Shown here: positions 11,201 through 17,563 of the stretch, in pieces
Numbering within the stretch: position 1 is the stretch's first letter
How the letters are laid out: each line of letters begins with the position of its first letter
Source of the DNA: Sphingobacterium sp. SGG-5
Lineage (GTDB): Bacteria; Bacteroidota; Bacteroidia; Sphingobacteriales; Sphingobacteriaceae
NCBI RefSeq assembly: GCF_011043525.1
Contig: NZ_JAAKGO010000002.1
Coordinates: 434,001 to 498,000, forward strand
DNA length: 64,000 nucleotides
Direction: 5' to 3'
Notes under the pieces: generated by a model
What the model was told of the DNA's origin: nothing
The model's input: the letters and a program-made list of their open reading frames with translations, nothing else
The model's database searches: none
Program-made: the position numbers and the translations under genes

Positions 11201-11798
11201 AACCCAGCATGCTAAAGACCAATATATTTGTTTGGTTTGGTAATGTAATCTGATAATTTCCGGATTCATCGGTCAGTGTGATGACCAAGGATTCCTTGAT
11301 AGATACCGTCACACCAGCCAGCGCATTGCCTGCCTGATCGGTTACCTTTCCCGTCACCTGCCCTTGCTGTGTTGCAATAGCCACATTTCCGCTGACAGTC
11401 TCTTCTTTCTTAGGCGATCGCGGTCTATCGATATGACTAATAGCAATCGTCTTACCTTCGATATAATAGGTCAACTGTTGAGGTGTTAACAGTTGATCCA
11501 GCACCTCTTCCAAGGGCTTGTCTTTTACATCGGCAGACACTAACATATCCGGTTTGACAAACCGGTCATTAAACATGATCAGATAGCCGGTCTGTTTTTT
11601 GATCGATACGAGTACCTCACGCAGCGGTTTCTTGTTCATCTTCAACGTAACCGTCTGTGAATAGCTGGCAGCACTGACACACAGGCAGCCCCACAATAAG
11701 AGAAACGACGTCAATTTCATAATACGCCATATTTGTTTTTTCTTTCCAACAGACCATCTGAGTATGGTGCTCTGTTCGGAAAATACGTTTATAATCAT
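8271..11798 (-). CDS. SusC/RagA-family TonB-dependent transporter with STN signalling domain
   Basis: Outer membrane TonB-dependent channel of about 1175 residues that imports oligosaccharides released by the GH5 enzymes. After the signal peptide come an STN domain (VTLKMNKKPLREVLVSI onward, about 80 residues), a carboxypeptidase-regulatory-like beta-sandwich (GKVTDQAGNALAGVTVSI), the plug (VVVVGYGETSRAKLTTA onward, with NIRGINTINGSNEPLYVIDG) and a beta-barrel ending in GVNF. The reading frame is open back to 12029 and overlaps fecR, but ATGs at 11798 or 11720 are more plausible; both keep the leader ahead of ASYSQ. The STN domain marks it as a transducer that signals to the adjacent FecR and sigma factor. 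Confidence 0.94.
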   Translation of the reverse strand: MIINVFSEQSTILRWSVGKKKQIWRIMKLTSFLLLWGCLCVSAASYSQTVTLKMNKKPLREVLVSIKKQTGYLIMFNDRFVKPDMLVSADVKDKPLEEVLDQLLTPQQLTYYIEGKTIAISHIDRPRSPKKEETVSGNVAIATQQGQVTGKVTDQAGNALAGVTVSIKESLVITLTDESGNYQITLPNQTNILVFSMLGFQSVQRTITEPSTVNVTLQPSVSDLDEVVVVGYGETSRAKLTTAQTSINSEQINQTVNTTLEQAIQGRASGVYITHNTGQPGGGISVNIRGINTINGSNEPLYVIDGIQMQGESVTFGEQSSANPLAGLNPSDIEDIQILKGASAAAIYGSRATNGVVLITTKRGKSGTMRVGYTYSHSIQTTPEPRKVLNLQQYATVSNEYHAMIGDSGVPEFRNPALLGEGTDWQEALFRNAIMGKHQLNLSGGNDNTTYYLSGEYLDQGGIAEGSGFERYGTRLNLDNKPRKWLALGANLSFSQTDESLTTSSQSLVNTALRLSPQIPVKNLDGSWGGGDDINGANINAPVNPVAIANLIENSYVRRQFLGGVNLRVDILKGLQFRTDFNANYEYTNALYYIPEYKIGWAANDIASLKESNRLSNYWRWNQLLEYKREFGKHNVLLMASHEAQGSARRNLEGRRTGFLTDDIRDLQGGDPLTASNKGGSSEWAMESYLGRLNYDYDDKYLLSATVRRDGSVNFGDNNKWGTFPSASAAWRVAQEDFFNVPFISELKLRAEVGLTGNQGWGTYIYAPMAPVATPTGTGFLASRYNNPDLKWEETFVKNIGLNVGLFQNKVEVEFDAFIKNTDNLLMINLLPWYLGTNGTGSVGAPMVNIGALENKGLELSIRTTNIETDRFTWKTNFNVSTFRTKIERFYSETAFLNRISTWMDNWTQRAAVGETPWLFRGYMEDGLFQSVDEINASAVPVDNNGNRLPVGEDGLWVGDVKFKDVSGPDGVPDGMINEYDETNIGNPFPKWFGGLTNTFSYKGFDMSILLTGAFGNDVYNYIAKRNSNPNNIYVSQNFLIDAMDYAKPIIGDGGKVVLEDPNAAVPRITLDKNGNNHSRHTDRWVEDGSFVRIKNITLGYNLPTRWLSKQKIVSGIRITGSAQNIYTFTKYTGYDPEVGAYIDYAASAQNQAIGIDYGRYPLTPVYTFSIGVNF

Positions 11799-12003
11799 TA
11801 GATTTGTACGTTTGGGTAAATAAAAAAATCGGTTATTAAATTTTCGGTTTATCAACTGATGTTGTCCAAACATGAGGGGGAGTGTTTGCCGCACTTCCCT
11901 TATTTCGTTCTCAACGGACAGGTGTATTGTATAACTTCTAAGGTTCCATTCGCATGTTGTTTTTAAGGTTAAAAAAATGGTTAAATTCTTTATCTGTGGA
12001 AAC

Positions 12004-13191
12004 TCAATTGACAAGCAATCTATTTCCATCGGCTAACTTGGCACGGACCGCTGATACATTCAGCAGTTTCAGTGCTTCCTGTAAAGACAGATTTCGATCC
12101 ATTTCACCGGAGAATGTTTCACGCGGGATATCATCTGTATAAACAACTTCAACGTTATACCAACGTGCAAGCTGCCGTAAGACATCTTCAATAGGTGTGT
12201 GGTCAAAATAAAAACGTCCGCTTTTCCAAGCTACATATTTCTCGGTATTCACGTGTTTAACTTCCAATTGCTGTCCATGTACAACAGCCTGTGTACCGGG
12301 CAGTAGTTGTACGTGTCGTACCGTACCTTTTATATCATTAATACGTACATTTACCTTACCCTCTACTAATGTGGTTCTGACTTCAGGTTCATCCGCGTAG
12401 GAAGAGACGTTGAATTCCGTGCCTAAGACCTCTACCGTCTGCCCTGTACTCACTACCTTGAATGGTACATTCCTTTTTAATATTTTTCCTTCTTCATCCC
12501 GAATTTCACTTTTCTTTTTTTGAACCTCGAAATAGGCTTCACCATCCAAATAAACAACTCTCCCCTCTTCCGAGAATCGGGACGGATATTTCAGCGTAGT
12601 CGTCGCATTAAGCCATACCCGGGATCCGTCGGGGAGGGTGAGTTGATACGTGCCCCCTTTTGGTGTTGTCAGAACCATTTGTGCTATTTCGCCTCGGCCG
12701 TAAGTTTTATTAGAGCCAATCTCAAGTGAAGATCCATCGTTATATGTGATGTTACCGTCCCCGATAACAATTCCCTGTTGATTCTCGTCCAAGGTAACTG
12801 TCCGCCCATCTGCTAAAGTGAGCGTAGCGCGGTTACCACCCGGCATAACATCTGCTATAGTGGAATCTTCGACTACGAGCTGTCGATTGTTAGAAACTGT
12901 AAAGTAAGTGATGAAAGTAGCTGCAAGCAGGACAGCTGCAGCGTAAGGCAACCAGCGGCGTATTAATTTACGTTTATTTTTGTGTGGCCAAGATTTCTGA
13001 TATACACCGGCAAGCATCCGCTCTTCGTGTTCAGCCTCGCTACGTACAAATTCTTCGCTAAGAAATACGGGATCGTCTTGGTCTCCGGCATACCAATAGG
13101 CAAACTCCTGCTCTTCCTCTGGAGTAATCGTGCCGTTTTTCCATTTTTCGGCCAGTTCATAATATCGCTTATTACGTTCGTAAGGGTGCAT
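12004..13191 (-). CDS. FecR-family anti-sigma factor
   Basis: A 395-residue inner membrane regulator. The cytoplasmic N-terminus (1-80, acidic, YYELAEKWKNGTITPEEEQ) is the sigma-binding part. A single membrane segment lies at about 82-100 (RRWLPYAAAVLLAATFITYF). The periplasmic part has the FecR beta-rich domain (about 125-285, with GGTYQLTLPDGSRVWLNA) and a C-terminal DUF4974/STN-like module (about 330-395, FDHTPIEDVLRQLARWYNVEV). By family precedent it holds the sigma factor inactive until the STN domain of SusC reports substrate. It follows the sigma gene by 46 bp. Confidence 0.95.
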   Translation of the reverse strand: MHPYERNKRYYELAEKWKNGTITPEEEQEFAYWYAGDQDDPVFLSEEFVRSEAEHEERMLAGVYQKSWPHKNKRKLIRRWLPYAAAVLLAATFITYFTVSNNRQLVVEDSTIADVMPGGNRATLTLADGRTVTLDENQQGIVIGDGNITYNDGSSLEIGSNKTYGRGEIAQMVLTTPKGGTYQLTLPDGSRVWLNATTTLKYPSRFSEEGRVVYLDGEAYFEVQKKKSEIRDEEGKILKRNVPFKVVSTGQTVEVLGTEFNVSSYADEPEVRTTLVEGKVNVRINDIKGTVRHVQLLPGTQAVVHGQQLEVKHVNTEKYVAWKSGRFYFDHTPIEDVLRQLARWYNVEVVYTDDIPRETFSGEMDRNLSLQEALKLLNVSAVRAKLADGNRLLVN

Positions 13192-13237
13192 ACTGTCGCT
13201 TGTTTATCATATAGGTCGGGCGACAGCAACTTTTCCA

Positions 13238-13831
13238 CTACGTGTCCAATGAAAAAATTTTAAAAACCTGAAAGTAGATAATTTGTTTGGTGTAGTGGAG
13301 CCGCTGCCGGATGAGTTTATAGGCTTTCGCCAGATGGTTCTCCACCGTATTTGTACTAATACCTAATTGCTGAGCAATTTCCTTCTGGCTGTTGCCCCCT
13401 TGTCGAAGTGCATACACGATACGGCATTTTTCGGGAAGCTTATTTACAAGTGTCTCCAATCGATGCCGCAGCTCTTCGTAATCTAACCACTGTCTTGTGG
13501 AATCATCTACATGTGCATTTCCGGTTAACGTATTTACATATCGACGTCGATGCTGCTCATGTGCCATAATATCGATGACCTTGTATTTTAATGCCACAGC
13601 AAGATAAGATTCCAAACTACCTCTAATAGCCAGGGATTCCCGCCTGACCCAAAGGTCGGCAAATATATCCTGTGTAATCTCTTCGGCAATAGCCGGATCT
13701 TTCAGTTTGTTGGTGGCAACTACGAAAAGCTTACGCCAATAGCGGTTATATAACGTAGTAAAGGCCACCCTATCGCCTTCACGCAGGTGCTCCAGCAAGT
13801 TATGTTCATCGGATAACGGTGCGAGAGCCAT
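13238..13831 (-). CDS. ECF RNA polymerase sigma factor (FecI-like)
   Basis: A 197-residue sigma-70 family protein with only regions 2 and 4. Region 2 lies at about residues 24-95 (AFTTLYNRYWRKLF, then EEITQDIFADLWVRR). Region 4 lies at about 125-185, with the helix-turn-helix KEIAQQLGISTNTVENHL. It heads the minus-strand locus and, with the downstream FecR and STN-bearing SusC, forms a complete trans-envelope signalling relay. It presumably activates the susCD-GH5 operon. A short inverted repeat (ATTAGT, CC, ACTAAT at 13847-13860) lies just upstream of its start. Confidence 0.95.
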   Translation of the reverse strand: MALAPLSDEHNLLEHLREGDRVAFTTLYNRYWRKLFVVATNKLKDPAIAEEITQDIFADLWVRRESLAIRGSLESYLAVALKYKVIDIMAHEQHRRRYVNTLTGNAHVDDSTRQWLDYEELRHRLETLVNKLPEKCRIVYALRQGGNSQKEIAQQLGISTNTVENHLAKAYKLIRQRLHYTKQIIYFQVFKIFSLDT

Positions 13832-13961
13832 TGATCATTCCTCTTGATTAGTCCACTAATATCTACATAATCGACGAACTTTCAAAATAGGAGGGTGTGG
13901 GATAATAGTCTATTGCCTTCATGATGTTTAGGAACTATCATTCCTATTTACAGCGTATTTA

Positions 13962-14001
13962 TAGGGGTATTACAGGGGGTTAGTAGGGGTATAACAGGGT
14001 T
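13962..14001 (+). repeat. Two G-rich direct repeats upstream of the DUF6266 gene
   Basis: Two related 18-19 bp units, TAGGGGTATTACAGGG and TAGGGGTATAACAGGG, start at 13962 and 13984, a 22-bp period or about two helical turns. They lie in the 297-bp gap between the divergent sigma factor and DUF6266 genes. Phased direct repeats of this kind often bind an activator, but no regulator is identified. Confidence 0.6.
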
Positions 14002-14041
14002 AATTACCATACTATATCCCTATAAAGGGTATATAGACTCT

Positions 14042-14081
14042 ATTAAAATGGCATTTTAATGTATTATTATATATATATTTG
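14042..14081 (+). promoter_or_regulatory. Perfect palindrome and -7 element before the DUF6266 gene
   Basis: A perfect palindrome, ATTAAAATG G CATTTTAAT, occupies 14042-14060. Thirteen bases later TATATTTG (14074-14081) fits the Bacteroidota -7 consensus TAnnTTTG, 47 bp ahead of the ATG at 14129. The palindrome covers the -33 position, where no clear TTTG is present, which is what an operator or activator site would look like. Confidence 0.55.
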
Positions 14082-14128
14082 AGCCGAATAAATTATGTAA
14101 GTAACCTTTTACTTTAATCAGAAATATC

Positions 14129-14764
14129 ATGGCTATACAAAATGATGGACCAAACGGACATTTTACCGGGAAAGTAGGAAGCGTGTATGGGTATGTATTA
14201 AACGGCCAAAATATAATTCGTGGTGCACGTCGTCCATCCAGTAAGAAACCTACCGAAGCTGTGCTACTGAATCGGAAAAAAATAAAAGTAGCCGCCCAAT
14301 TTTTAGGTCACTTGACACCTATAGTCCGTTATGGTTATAAAAATCTTGCTCCAAAAGGAAGTCGTGTTGGCCCTGTACAATTAGCGCAATCGCATGTTTT
14401 TAAAGAATGTATAGAACTTGACGAAAACAATAATCCTTTTGTCAATCCGCAAAAAGTACTGTTATTCCGGGGAGCTCTGGCGACACCAACAGGGGGACGT
14501 ATGGACAGGGAAGAAGGATCCGTAACAATCTATTGGAATGTCAATCCACAGTATACAAACGAATTCTACAAAATACACATCGTATTATATGATGTAGAAG
14601 GAGAGGTTGGATTCCTGCCCGCTGAAGTCAAAGCTTCTGCCGGAGAATGTGTTGTAACCCATCCTATTTTGCAAAGAACGACAAACCCCCTACATGTGTG
14701 TATAGCATTTACGAATGTCTATGAGGAAACCTTTTCGGACTCCGTTTATTTGGGTGTGTTATAA
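14129..14764 (+). CDS. DUF6266 family protein
   Basis: A 211-residue protein of unknown function. The N-terminus (GPNGHFTGKVGSVYGY, then GQNIIRGARRPSSKKPT) matches the DUF6266 family, which I know as a Bacteroidota family often present in many copies per genome. No signal peptide or membrane segment is visible. The second half is beta-rich with Trp and Tyr residues (SVTIYWNVNPQ). It stands alone on the plus strand between the sigma factor and the degradation cluster, with an elaborate upstream region. Its 3' end faces the enoyl-CoA hydratase gene with only 5 bp between them. Confidence 0.8.
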   Translation: MAIQNDGPNGHFTGKVGSVYGYVLNGQNIIRGARRPSSKKPTEAVLLNRKKIKVAAQFLGHLTPIVRYGYKNLAPKGSRVGPVQLAQSHVFKECIELDENNNPFVNPQKVLLFRGALATPTGGRMDREEGSVTIYWNVNPQYTNEFYKIHIVLYDVEGEVGFLPAEVKASAGECVVTHPILQRTTNPLHVCIAFTNVYEETFSDSVYLGVL

Positions 14765-14769
14765 AAATT

Positions 14770-15474
14770 TTATCGTTTCAGTTTCTCCAAACAACGTAAA
14801 AGAAAGGTATACTTTTGGTCAGGGCTTATCGATGGCAGTGCTTTCATGGCCTTGAAACCGTTGATAACAGCAACAACATTCATCTCTTCAAATTTTTTCA
14901 AAAATCCGACGGTATCTAATTCATCCAGGTAACCATCGACGATACCATATGCTATAGCTTTTGCTGAAGAAAAGTAGCCTGTATCTAGGCACAGCTGCAA
15001 CACCTTCTTTTCAGGCATAACCTTCAATAAGCTCGCCATGACCTGAAATGGAAAAATTCCTAAAGCTAATTCCGGCAATCGAAACCGCACGTCACGTTTA
15101 CAATACACATACGTACAACCCAACAGGATCAAAAAAGCTCCTGCGATCACATCACCTTCCACGAAAGCTACAGATGGTTTGAGCAGTCGGTCAAAAACTT
15201 CACCAAGGGAGATATTTTCGTTTTCGATCGTCGGATTGGTCTTATCTAATTCCGGATGTGCAAAGGTATCCAAATCCATACCGGCACAAAATACCGGGCC
15301 TTCTGCTTTAATGATAACAACTTTTATAGCATCATCTTCGTTAGCGTCATGAAAAGCATGTGCAATCTCATTGACCATAGTCGGTGTAAATGCATTGCGC
15401 TTCTCCGGACGAGCCAAGGTCAAAATAAATCGAAAATCCTTTTTTTCTATTTTTATGTAATTATAAGTCCTCAT
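14770..15474 (-). CDS. Enoyl-CoA hydratase/isomerase family protein (candidate methylglutaconyl-CoA hydratase)
   Basis: A 234-residue crotonase-fold protein. RPEKRNAFTPTMVNEI and the oxyanion-hole segment GPVFCAGMDLDTFAHPE are recognisable. It is somewhat shorter than typical hydratases (about 255-260). Its ATG lies inside the last 14 bases of the HMG-CoA lyase gene (frame-shifted overlap), so the two are translationally coupled. From this context the reaction is probably hydration of 3-methylglutaconyl-CoA to HMG-CoA in leucine breakdown, but the family is too broad to fix the substrate from sequence alone. Confidence 0.8.
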   Translation of the reverse strand: MRTYNYIKIEKKDFRFILTLARPEKRNAFTPTMVNEIAHAFHDANEDDAIKVVIIKAEGPVFCAGMDLDTFAHPELDKTNPTIENENISLGEVFDRLLKPSVAFVEGDVIAGAFLILLGCTYVYCKRDVRFRLPELALGIFPFQVMASLLKVMPEKKVLQLCLDTGYFSSAKAIAYGIVDGYLDELDTVGFLKKFEEMNVVAVINGFKAMKALPSISPDQKYTFLLRCLEKLKR

Positions 15475-16324
15475 CTTTCCGTATCAGATCTTGAAAATTT
15501 TCCATCAAATGCGTAACCTTCGTCGATTTATCAGTCCAAAACCTATCCAATAAAAGCTCTGTAGGCATATTACCGACGAGATCATCCTTGGCAAAAGGGC
15601 ATCCGCCAAAACCTAAAAGGGCACCTTCAAAGCGCCGACAACCCGATCGGTAAGCCGACTCGATTTTAAGCAACGCATTTTCTACACGACTATGAAAATG
15701 GGCACTCCAGTCCAGATCGGGATATGTTGATAGCAGACGCGTAAAAAGGTCTTCTATTTGCTGCGGATCTGCTTGGGCGGTCGTATCTGCTACCGAAAAG
15801 CGCTTGATACCCAATTGCGACAACTTGTCCACCCATTCCAATACCATATCCGCTGTCCAGCTATCACCATACGGATTTCCAAAAGCCATAGATATATAAA
15901 TGACCAGTTTTTGCCTGCCTGCGGACAAGATATCGCAGATATGCTGTACGCGTTGATAGGACTGTTCAATAGTGGTGTTAGTATTGCGCTGTTGAAAGGT
16001 TTCTGAAATAGAAAAGGGATAACCCAAAAAGTCTATTTTTTCAAATCTTGAGCCGATTTCTGCTCCTTTTTCATTGGCTATGATGGCTAGCAGCTTGGTA
16101 TCATTTATCTTTTCTATTCCTTCCGATAGGGCAGCAGTATCTTTCATCTGTGGAACCGCTCGGGGTGATACAAAGCTTCCAAAATCAATATATTCAAAAA
16201 GATTACTCGCAATTAGATTGTTGATATAGGCAATCTTCTTTGATGTGGGTATAAAGTGTAATATTCCTTGAATGGCGTCCCGCGGACACTCTACCAGATT
16301 TACGATGGAGTTATTGACCGACAT
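15461..16324 (-). CDS. Hydroxymethylglutaryl-CoA lyase
   Basis: A 287-residue TIM-barrel lyase of the HMGL-like family that splits HMG-CoA into acetyl-CoA and acetoacetate. The start VECPRDAIQG holds the conserved Arg-Asp pair, and GFGGCPFAK near the C-terminus holds the catalytic Cys. The frame is open for 48 more codons upstream, but that stretch lies within the acyl-CoA dehydrogenase gene. The ATG at 16324 overlaps that gene's stop by 14 bp, the same arrangement as at its own 3' end. The acetoacetate it makes is the substrate of the acetoacetyl-CoA synthetase encoded at 19162-21084. Confidence 0.9.
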   Translation of the reverse strand: MSVNNSIVNLVECPRDAIQGILHFIPTSKKIAYINNLIASNLFEYIDFGSFVSPRAVPQMKDTAALSEGIEKINDTKLLAIIANEKGAEIGSRFEKIDFLGYPFSISETFQQRNTNTTIEQSYQRVQHICDILSAGRQKLVIYISMAFGNPYGDSWTADMVLEWVDKLSQLGIKRFSVADTTAQADPQQIEDLFTRLLSTYPDLDWSAHFHSRVENALLKIESAYRSGCRRFEGALLGFGGCPFAKDDLVGNMPTELLLDRFWTDKSTKVTHLMENFQDLIRKDEDL

Positions 16325-17468
16325 CTTTCCGTATTTCACGTGCAATGACCATTTTTTGTATCGCACTGGTTCCCTCACCGATCGTGCAGAGCTTGGCATC
16401 TCTAAAATATTTTTCAGCCGGGTAGTCTTTTGTAAACCCGTACCCGCCATGTATCTGCACACTCGCATTAGATACTTCTACGGCTACTTCAGACGCATAG
16501 TACTTAGCCATCGCACTTTCTTTGGTCACTTTTTCACCTGCATCTTTTAGGTATCCTGCTCTTCGTATTAATAGTTCGGCAGCATCTATTTTAGTTGCCA
16601 TATCGGCCAGCTTAAATGACACATCCTGAAAATCGTATATTTTTCGATTGAACTGCTCCCGTTCGTTCGCATACCGTAAGGCACATGCATAGGCTCCACG
16701 TGCTATTCCCAAAGAAAGGGCGGCTATGGATATCCGACCGCCGTCCAATAGTTTTAACGCTTGAATAAAACCTTCGCCGACATTGCCGATCACCTGATCC
16801 TGATGGACACGACAATGGTCAAAAAACAGACTGGCCGTTTCTGAAGCTCGCATACCTAATTTGTTGATCTTTTTACCTGCTGTAAATCCGGGAGTACCTT
16901 TTTCGATAATAAAGGCCGTGACACCGTGATTATCTCTTTTTTCGCCTGTACGTGCCATGACGACAGTAATGTCTCCGCTGATCGCATGTGTAATGAACGT
17001 TTTAGATCCATTTAGAATCCAATAATCCCCTTCCCGGACCGCTGTAGTAGTCAGACTTGCCGCATCTGAACCGGAGCTGGTTTCTGTAAGTCCCCAGGCA
17101 CCAATCCATTCGGCTGTTGCCAGTTTAGGAAGATATTTCGATTTCTGTTCTTCATTTGCGAAAGAAAGGATATGGTTACTGCATAAAGAATTATGAGCGG
17201 CCAAGGAAAGACCTATCGAACCACAGACTTCGGATATTTCTTCTAAAATGGTAATATACTCCGGATAACCCAAACCCACGCCGTTGTATTGTTCGGGAAT
17301 CAACACACCCATAAATCCATATTCACCCATTTTCTTAAATAGGTCGACCGGGAAATGTTGACTTTCATCCCAGTCCATAACATGTGGTCGGATGTAAGTA
17401 TCGGCAAAATCCCTCGCACTCGTGCGGATCATCCTTAATTGTTCTTCGTCCTCGCTGTAAAACGTCAT
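16311..17468 (-). CDS. Acyl-CoA dehydrogenase (short/branched-chain type)
   Basis: A 385-residue FAD flavoenzyme that oxidises an acyl-CoA to the 2-enoyl-CoA. Clear marks are GAWGLTETSSGSDAASLTT, NGSKTFITHA, and the C-terminal IHGGYGFTKDYPAEKYFRDA. The catalytic base appears to be Glu365 in IGEGTSAIQ, the position used by short-chain and most other acyl-CoA dehydrogenases; isovaleryl-CoA dehydrogenases known to me carry the base elsewhere (helix G) and have Ala here. Context points to isovaleryl-CoA, but this residue makes the substrate uncertain. It overlaps the HMG-CoA lyase gene by 14 bp and diverges from the carboxyltransferase gene across 95 bp. Confidence 0.9.
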   Translation of the reverse strand: MTFYSEDEEQLRMIRTSARDFADTYIRPHVMDWDESQHFPVDLFKKMGEYGFMGVLIPEQYNGVGLGYPEYITILEEISEVCGSIGLSLAAHNSLCSNHILSFANEEQKSKYLPKLATAEWIGAWGLTETSSGSDAASLTTTAVREGDYWILNGSKTFITHAISGDITVVMARTGEKRDNHGVTAFIIEKGTPGFTAGKKINKLGMRASETASLFFDHCRVHQDQVIGNVGEGFIQALKLLDGGRISIAALSLGIARGAYACALRYANEREQFNRKIYDFQDVSFKLADMATKIDAAELLIRRAGYLKDAGEKVTKESAMAKYYASEVAVEVSNASVQIHGGYGFTKDYPAEKYFRDAKLCTIGEGTSAIQKMVIAREIRKDVGQ

Positions 17469-17563
17469 ATTTTTAAGTTTTACTCCCCATTAAAAACCTG
17501 CATATTCTCATAGATCAAAACAATCTGCGGATTGAAAAGTTTTAAATACGAGAAGCACGAAGT

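Noticed and set aside
11799..12029. Open frame extending the SusC gene upstream to 12029, overlapping fecR
   Set aside because: The extension lacks a signal peptide and is unlike SusC N-termini; ATGs at 11798 or 11720 fit better.
8271..13831. CRISPR array or insertion sequence
   Set aside because: I looked for regularly spaced repeats and transposase motifs across the window, including this locus, and saw none.
16335..16350. ATTTCACGTGCAAT parS-like site in the dehydrogenase/lyase overlap
   Set aside because: It has three mismatches to the 14-bp core, weaker than the sites at 21.9 and 29.8 kb.
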